Positions 19,436 to 26,340 of a stretch of DNA of 26,340 bases are shown piece after piece. Position numbers and translations under genes: made by a program. Position 1 is the stretch's first letter. Every line of letters starts with the position of its first letter. The DNA comes from Apostichopus parvimensis (lineage: Eukaryota > Echinodermata > Holothuroidea > Aspidochirotida > Stichopodidae): assembly GCA_000934455.1 (NCBI GenBank), contig KN896279.1, positions 14,367-40,706 on the forward strand, read 5' to 3'. The notes beneath the pieces were generated by a model that did no database searches, was not told the DNA's origin, and was given only the letters and a program-made list of their open reading frames with translations.

Positions 19436-22400
19436 TATAAAATGAGTTGCAATTTGACAGTTGTATGCACCACCGACAAGAGTTGGACTAATATGTGTTA
19501 AGAGATTACATGACATTCACATCACATAACAGGTTATAGAATGATATTTTGAGTGTTGTTAAATGTTAATCCTAAGCATCATGGTAACTTAATACACAGA
19601 AATACAGTATCATCTGGAATTACAGAGGATTATCCAATGCTTTTTCTAGGTGGAAGTGTGAAATTGTCAACAGCATCGGAAAGCCTGCGGTTTCACAGCA
19701 AAACCTCACGTCATCAGCTTTAACAAACTACTACTGTGGAAAGATCACATGTTACTATAAATAGATCTTTCCCAATTTAAAGGTTTACAATTGTTTTATT
19801 CTGTATGTAAAATAGAAGTGTGCCATACACAAAGCAGCGTGTTGATGAGTTGAACAGGGATTAATTTTGTGGAGTAGTTTTAAAGTCTCTCAATTATGTA
19901 ACTTAAAAAAAAGCTGAGACTATGGCTTATGTGCAAAAACAATGTACTACAGATCATTGAACTATATATAGCAATTTGACCATCTTGCATAGCTTAATAT
20001 TTCGATATTAGGAAGATGATAATTATCTAATGCCATTATCTCATTCCTACTGCAGATCATTGAAGTTTCTTCAAAATGAATAACAATACATTAACACTTG
20101 GTTTGTTCATGTTGCTACAGTATATACTAACAAGCAATTTAGAACATTTGGCCCAAAATTTAGCCAAAATCCTTCATTGTTACTATAAGAGACAAAGACC
20201 AGAACAAGAATGGAAGAAAACAATCAAATGAGAACAATGAAATGCCACTCCCCAACCTTCCCCTTTTCCTCCTCCAATTCTAGAGCAAGAACAGTACCAC
20301 CATCGATGAAAGACATGCTAGATCGAAAATGATAAAAGCTGTTGCAGAAACATTTAGCTTATGTATGCGACAGAATAGCCATGCAGTCGCGATACAAAAA
20401 TACAGAACTTGTGTAAAATTTGACTCGTTAAACATACAACGATATTGAAGTTTCGCCAGCCTCGTTTCTTTAAGTGTCTCGTGCCAACTTGCCAAGTCTT
20501 GAGGTCACGAAAGTAAAAGAAAATGGTGGTAGCTGTTCATTGTATTGATTTTCTTGCGCTTTAGGCTTTTATCACTTGAGAATGAGAGCTGAAAACTTTA
20601 ATGAGACTGTCAAACATGTTGCTCATTATTCTAATTGCCAATGGTCGATAACGTAGAGCGAATTGAAGAAAAGATCTAGGAGAAGTGAGCCTACATTTTG
20701 ACTGGTCGCATAGTCAGTCTGTATACTGTTAAAGTACAGTGTGTCTGTAAGACAAGAGGTGTGCTAAACAGCAGCTTGCACAACTTGAAACTTGAAACTT
20801 GGTTATTTATGACCAGCACTGTACTGTACTGTAGTAAAGAAATGGTGAAAGCAAACTGCAATCTTTTCTTTTATGAAGTTGATTCAATTCTCATTCCGTA
20901 ATTTGCTCCGACATTTCATGTCATTGTATATAGAAGTAATCACCCTACATAAAGTTTTTGCAAGACTTCAAAATTTGTTACTTTTCCCCGGATTTCTTGA
21001 GATGAAAGTTAAATATTAATGTATTGAATATTATCCAAAAATTGATCACAATCGACTATGTCAAGCCTCTGTCAAGGAGCCGTTTCTGACACAGCATACG
21101 TGTAGGAGAATGAAATGTACATCTGGCATTTCAAAATCAAATGTCAGCCTGGTAATGATGTGCTACTGCAGTACTACACAGTATTGCAAATTGCAATTAG
21201 GTTACGTACAGTAAAGCCACGCTTGTCATACTGTAAACTTTTTTATTAAAGGGACTATAGTATCCCTAATTATATATATCTCGTTATAAAGTACTGTATA
21301 GTCTTACTTTTACCAAGAAAGAAAAGGAAGAAAGACATTTAGCAGAATAAAAAATAAGAACAACAGCTAATAAAAAGGCAAAAAATAACTTTTGTTCTAG
21401 AAACCAAAACTATTGTAGCTACATGTTCCATTTATATCTCAGAGATAATTATGTCAAGCTAAATTGGCTAAGATCAGACGATCAGTGTGTGTACAATACA
21501 TCAAATAGTGTGTAATTACAAGTTTTCCAAAAATCATTCCTTTATCATTTTTTCCTGCGGAACCTTTTTCTCCAGAGTTTCTTTCTTTTAGGAGCAGAAA
21601 ATCATAAAAGCAGATTGATTTTACCAGTAGACACTCTTGACAAAACTTGGGAGTTGTTTTTTTATTTTTTTTATTTTGTTATAGTTAATGTTGTATGTCA
21701 TTTCTCACATTGTTATCAATGAGACAGGCATGTTTACATTATGTTGACCCATTTTCTGGGATAGAAATCAATTACCACATTTATGTGGAGATGGAGATGA
21801 TCAGTTCAGGCGTCTCATCTCATAAACATACAGTCATATGCATGACTATATATAATATGGAGATATGGCAAACATAATTTTGCCAAATTGGAGAGACAAA
21901 GAGGGAAGAATGTATTGCACATGAGTCATGTGATATATTAACATTCATCATTTTTGATGTGCACGTTATGGGATATAATGCTCCTTTCTCTGTTATCCAG
22001 GAGCAAACCTTATAATTAAGTTTTAAAATCTTGAGTAGTGTGGTTAATGTCAAGTAACTTTAAGTTACTGCTTGTCGATTGTCTTGTCAGACTTTACTAC
22101 GTCATTCAATTTATGTGTTTACATAATTTGCAACATTGTAAATGTCTTTCATGTTAATATGGTGGTAGCTATGTGTGTACGTGGATTGGTGTTATACACA
22201 TTTTGCATTAATAGATAGGGTTGTAATATTTCAGTCTGCTCATGCTAACAACTTGTTTGCATGACAGCACCGTATGACTTAATTATGGACGGAAAAGTTA
22301 TTGACACATGACGGCATGAGTAGCTGGATAAATACAGTCTTGTATTAACAAAACGAAATAAAGCATATTATAAATTGGCAATGAAATATACCTGTAGAAA

Positions 22401-23560
22401 AATCTATTTTATGAATAATATGGGAGATTGTTACATATGAAATCTGATTACATTAAAAGGATCCAACATTTATCGCCGGTTTACTTTGTGTAGGAGAATT
22501 GGCCACGGAACTTGATGACATAATTAATCATAGCAAATTATTATTGAATGGTTTTCCTATATGACAATTGCCTTGGCACTAAATCAAACTACTGGTACCA
22601 CCTATCAATGTGTCAGTACGCATAATATCATTTTCTATTAAAGCACAGTTTTACTGTGATTTTCAAAGGACACGTACAATATATCATAAACCCGTGGAGT
22701 AGCAGCGAGACTTGACCCACACTGTGTATCCTGTCCTAACCAATCTGTACAAATATTTATAAAGAAGTTCTTGCGGACACTTAGCCGTTCCGAGTCTGTT
22801 TGTATGTAATATCAGTCATGTGTATGATCTAGACACGGCCACGGGGAAGAGCAGATTAATTGCCAGGCAAACGGTTGATTGACAAAGAAATATATGGATT
22901 ATTAAAAGCCTCTTTATCAGAGCTAGAAAAAGTAAAAGTATCTAATAAATATTTTAAGAGAGTTTGACTTAATACAGCCCGAAGAAAGAAATCGGTAGGT
23001 TTGAATGTAGATGCCTCGCAGGAGTATCTGAAATCATACATATTGTATGGATGGAGGAATAAGAAATAGGATTTTGTATAAATTAGCTTATTTTCCATGA
23101 ATGTCAAGAATGATGAAATAAATCGCAATGAAAAGGTCTTGACTTCTTGAACTGGCAGTTTTTAAAATTCATGCTATGAAACGTTATAAGGCACAAAAGT
23201 TTGATTTGTCACGTCCCCAGAAATAAAGGAATTAATCCATCAAAGTTGGTTACATTTCTCACACCATTTGATGTGTTGGAGAGGCTCATAGATGGAAGTG
23301 GCTGGAATACCTAGTCTAGCACACAGACTGGTCATTTAAGGTGCTATCTACTCTTATTGCTTCTTTTCTTTTTGACATTATGTTGATGCAGAAAAATTGC
23401 CAGCAATTTTGTTTAATACATAGATTCCGAACTGCAATTAACATTGACTGAGATAAGAGATACACAAACTGTAACGCCAATTAATGGAATGATGAACACT
23501 TACAAGACTGATGTTTGAAGATCGAAAGGTCAGTGAGGTACAATTTGATGTGAAGTACTT
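19436..23560. other. Intronic stretch with no supported gene
   Basis: This is AT-rich. Frequent TACTGTA/TACAGTA motifs occur, for example a CTGTACTGTACTGTAG run near 20819-20835. Several open frames of 60-90 codons on both strands lack domains, and I treat them as random. No RNA gene is seen. Confidence 0.5.
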
Positions 23561-23562
23561 CA

Positions 23563-23578
23563 GTACTGTATACAGTAC
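23563..23578. repeat. GTACTGTATACAGTAC palindrome
   Basis: This is a perfect 16-bp palindrome built from two inverted TACTGTA halves. It is a variant of the 14-bp palindromes at 9196 and 12691, with the halves spaced differently. It sits directly before a local duplication. Confidence 0.85.
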
Positions 23579-23589
23579 ATGCCTTTAGG

Positions 23590-23704
23590 TACAGTAACAT
23601 GTATTATTGAAGAATACTATATAGTGATGTATGGTGTACATACCCTCAGTTACAGTAACATGTATTATTCTTTTCTACAAGTATGCTATTTGAAGAATAC
23701 TATA
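23590..23704. repeat. Imperfect tandem duplication, about 61-bp period
   Basis: TACAGTAACATGTATTATT occurs at 23590-23608 and again at 23651-23669. TGAAGAATACTATA follows at once in the first unit (23608-23621) but only after about 21 extra bases in the second (23691-23704). Either the second unit gained the 21 bases or the first lost them. Confidence 0.85.
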
Positions 23705-25050
23705 AACTGAAATAGATATGTGTAAAAACTGGCAACCTATAAACAGTAAATACTAAAATGCAACGACTCAGTCTGATGCATGTAATGTGCACAGTATGAT
23801 GAATGTAATGGCCAGTGAGATACAAAATACAAAAACTTCTATCTGAAAGACATGCATTGTGTGTGTTGGAGGAGGGGGAAGAGAGAGATGGAGGATGGAG
23901 AAGGGCAAGGACCTCACTTTCCATTATAAGTACAGTATGCAGTGTGAATAATGGTTAGTGATATATAGTATATGTTTCACATGAAATAGCCAGGCTTTCA
24001 GTAATTGTTTGCTTTTGTTCATGTTTGATAAAATGTATCATTTGGATAAAAATGTAATGTTATTAATCTTGTATTCACAGGTAAATTATAAATTATATCA
24101 AATTGATTAATCTGTTAATTCACCTTTGATAGCTTTTGTGCTGTCTCGACCCTACTTGATATCATACAGTTATAGCTTTCAGTCAAAAGTCTCTATTATG
24201 CTCTCAAGATGTTCAATTAGTATTTTGCCAGTAACGAAGCATGCATAGTTTTTACTGACTGCAAAAAATGAATTGCAGTTGTGAATTGTAAGCTTTCACT
24301 TGGAGGCTTCTGTTATCATCATTTTTAAGCTGCTATCTACTGTAGATGATTTTTTTTATTTTTTTTGCTATTTAAAATAATCAAATTAAAGACATTTGAT
24401 TGCTTTATAAGCCACATCAGTTGAAACAAATCTTGTTAATGTAACCTTTAAAGCTGCTCTTTTTGTATTAAATCATTTCCTTAGCAGGAACTTTGTCCTT
24501 GAAAGTGACAGAGTGAGCTTACATACTCTGGGATCTGCATGTTATTCAGCCAACACTAACTTCCCATAGCGCTCTTTTTGCGTGCCAAAATCCCTTTATC
24601 CCTGCTCTAGCTGTCTCACTAACTCCCCTAAACGTCATGAAATACGTTGGTTACACATATATAATGCTTGTAAACAGCAAAGTTGGTCACTTATAAAACT
24701 ATAACATTTCTGATCTGACAGAGCAGAAGGAGATTCAAACAAGAAAATATTGTGCCTCTAGTCATGACAGCTGCATGTGGATAGCTCTCACCATGGATAA
24801 TATTATAAGATCTACATATGTATACCCTGTCTGTGAATGGAATCTCTTAACAATCTATGAACAAAAACTCCCTGCTTGTTTTCTTTGCAGCCTATAATAA
24901 TGCTCAGAGAAGCATGCTTGTTGCTAGCGATCGGCAAATCTTTGTAAAGACACCGTATACTAATATCGAGTCGGTCGTATACATACATATCTAGGTCGTA
25001 ACACATATATTTTTAGCATTACATCAAAGTTTTTTGTAAAGATCGGTAAA
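23705..25050. other. Intronic stretch with no supported feature
   Basis: This is AT-rich, with a purine-rich patch at about 23868-23910 and T runs near 24350. The patch at 24490-24640 is less AT-rich but has no coding frame that I can support. Confidence 0.5.
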
Positions 25051-25079
25051 TGATGATGATTATGATGACGATGATGTGA
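25051..25079. repeat. (TGA)n/(GAT)n microsatellite
   Basis: TGATGATGAT, TATGATGA and CGATGATG form an interrupted trinucleotide repeat. Confidence 0.85.
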
Positions 25080-25293
25080 GTGAAATAATACAGTATATGA
25101 AATAAGTAAGTTTGTAATGATGACTCACGTACAGTATATATATGTGAGCAGGCCTTGCAGTGAATATTGCAAGAAGTACAGTATAAAAGGCGATCTGTAT
25201 TTATCTTCATAGATTATCTCAGTCTTTACTACATAGCATATCTACATATATTTTTTGGTAATTTTTTGTTTGATGCAAAAGAACAAAAATATA

Positions 25294-25346
25294 TAAAGAA
25301 AAATAATACTTTTTGACTTTAAGTCTAAAAGTATTATTTTTCTTTA
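25294..25346. repeat. 53-nt near-perfect palindrome
   Basis: Two arms of 26 bases meet at a single central T (25320). Only one position in the arms fails to pair (25314 against 25326). The left arm includes AAAGAAAAATAATAC and the right arm GTATTATTTTTCTTT, with GACTT/AAGTC at the centre. With almost no loop it resembles a recent inverted duplication or a cruciform site more than a microRNA precursor. Confidence 0.9.
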
Positions 25347-25979
25347 CATACAGAGTGACATCATTGTACTGTTTTATGAGTGACCGACAATTTTTGTTAA
25401 ATTTCATTTCAATTCACGTGAACTGAGAAGTGAGGTGCTGTATTCTTTTGTATTAAGGCTAATTACATTTTACAGAAAAATGAGATACACTCAAATTATT
25501 AAACAGGAAAGGATTTTTAAACTTATAATCTGATGCTTATACCTCACCAAAATATCATTTGTGCCACATTTTTGTCATCCTCTTCTTGAAGATATAAAGT
25601 TGTGATTAATGTGAGAATCTTTATGAAAGCGTTGCCTTTTAGAATTTACTTTGCTTCCTTGCTTACCTGTCTCCTCACAACCTCAGTACTCTGGTTCTAC
25701 CGCACCTGAAATAAACTGGTAACTTTTTAACACTGCCTGCCTTCTATGCGCGCCCTCTTTGTCTGGACCCTTCCAGTCAATGCCCTCCCGACTCATTCTA
25801 CCACAGAAAGTGTTTTGACCTTCATTTTAAGTACGGATTTTTCTTGTTTGTCAATTCGTCGGTACTGGACTTTTCAAGTCCTTTTTTTGGTGTTTTGGAA
25901 GTATGAAATACTAACTGACGTTGTTGTGCGCAGCCCAGTTAAGTATCTTTTTCATTTGGGAAGGTTTGTGGGACAGCCC

Positions 25980-26048
25980 TTTTCCCGCCTTGTTTAGTGT
26001 ATGCCGTGTACAGTATCAGTTCCACAAATTGCTAGTTAGTTTTCCCGC
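25980..26048 (+). promoter_or_regulatory. Two E2F-like sites exactly 60 bases apart
   Basis: TTTCCCGC, the E2F consensus, occurs at 25981-25988 and 26041-26048, in the same orientation. CpG is scarce in most of the window, so two matches this close together stand out. Whether they act as binding sites is not shown. They could also belong to a repeat. Confidence 0.35.
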
Positions 26049-26151
26049 CCATTGTGTACTTGTTAGATTGTTTTCTTTTCTACTTGATTTCTACTAGATT
26101 TACGACTAAATGTTGTAACTTTTCTTGAAGTGAATGCAAGAAAAAACGAGC

Positions 26152-26167
26152 AAAAAAAAAAAAAAAA
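26152..26167 (+). repeat. Run of 16 A residues, possible retroposon tail
   Basis: The A run ends a block (about 25690-26150) that is less AT-rich and more pyrimidine-rich than the intron to its left. That is how a 3' retroposon end would look, but I find no target-site duplication, no RNA polymerase III boxes and no recognised family. A simple A repeat is equally possible. Confidence 0.4.
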
Positions 26168-26296
26168 CTTAAAGGTCAAGCGACACGTAGACTTGACTTT
26201 ACATAATATTAAACTTAACAATTTTTACATTAAGAAAAACCCAACACCGCGATTTTTTTCCGTCTCCAAAGGGGTAGAAATCGGTAAAAAGTACTG

Positions 26297-26321
26297 TTAC
26301 GTAATAGATTCAGTGACGTCA
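26297..26321. promoter_or_regulatory. TTACGTAA and TGACGTCA sites (bZIP-like)
   Basis: TTACGTAA at 26297-26304 is the palindromic consensus for PAR-bZIP/NFIL3 factors, and TGACGTCA at 26314-26321 is the full palindromic cAMP response element. They lie nine bases apart in a CpG-bearing patch at the right edge. This is a consensus match only. The patch could be the edge of a DNA transposon, as GTCAAG (26175-26180) and CTTGAC (26192-26197) nearby are inverted. Confidence 0.35.
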
Positions 26322-26340
26322 CGGGGGGAAGCGCAGAAGA

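Larger units (their letters stand above)
1781..26340 (+). other. Probable DCP1 intron 2, running off the right edge
   Basis: The donor GTAAGG follows exon 2 at 1781. I looked for the next conserved DCP1 blocks (FTIxNRL, FLLYRN, IWFYD) as short exons on the plus strand and saw none, so the sequence to the window end is best read as one unfinished intron of at least 24,560 bases. A small divergent exon could be missed by eye. An assembly break or a non-functional gene copy are the alternatives. The open frames inside are short, rich in Phe, Ile, Lys and Tyr as expected from AT-rich DNA, and have no recognised domains. Confidence 0.65.

Noticed and set aside
25294-25346. MicroRNA precursor
   Set aside because: The arms meet at a single base, leaving no terminal loop, and the stem is too short.
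25746-25997. 83-codon open frame at the right edge
   Set aside because: No recognised family and no continuation of DCP1. The block reads like an unassigned repeat or regulatory DNA.

Overview
The window looks like one AT-rich stretch of an animal genome. It holds the 5' end of a single recognisable protein-coding gene, and nearly all the rest is non-coding sequence that I read as one very long intron. A tRNA-derived SINE, a palindromic MITE and introns with GT...AG borders point to a metazoan. The repeat style suggests a marine invertebrate, possibly an echinoderm, but that guess is weak because nothing in the window fixes the species.

Region by region: 1-570 is upstream and 5' UTR sequence with odd G and C homopolymer tracts. 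Exon 1 (571-699) and exon 2 (1740-1780) join cleanly into the first 57 residues of DCP1, the activating subunit of the mRNA decapping enzyme. From 1781 to the right edge I find no continuation of the DCP1 WH1/EVH1 domain and no other convincing gene, so intron 2 appears to exceed 24.5 kb unless a small exon was missed.

The intron holds a perfect 16-bp hairpin with a hammerhead-core-like loop (4794-4833), a G-quadruplex/hairpin switch candidate (5241-5270), a 164-bp foldback MITE (7891-8054) with a solo end 106 bp to its left (7764-7785), a tRNA-derived SINE (from about 14183), and two diverged copies of an unidentified repeat (about 15895-16374 and 18600-19435). It also holds purine and pyrimidine tracts near 17 kb, an imperfect tandem duplication (23590-23704) and a near-perfect 53-nt palindrome (25294-25346). 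At the right edge are a poly(A) run and a cluster of CpG-bearing transcription-factor-like sites.

The motif TACTGTA/TACAGTA is scattered through the window far more often than base composition predicts, including two identical 14-bp palindromes and one 16-bp palindrome. No operon-like cooperation exists here: the one gene would act in cytoplasmic mRNA decay, and the other features are intronic repeats or possible regulatory DNA. I found no clear new multi-gene system. The best leads are the motif over-representation, the hairpin at 4794, the paired repeat at 16/19 kb and the right-edge motif cluster.
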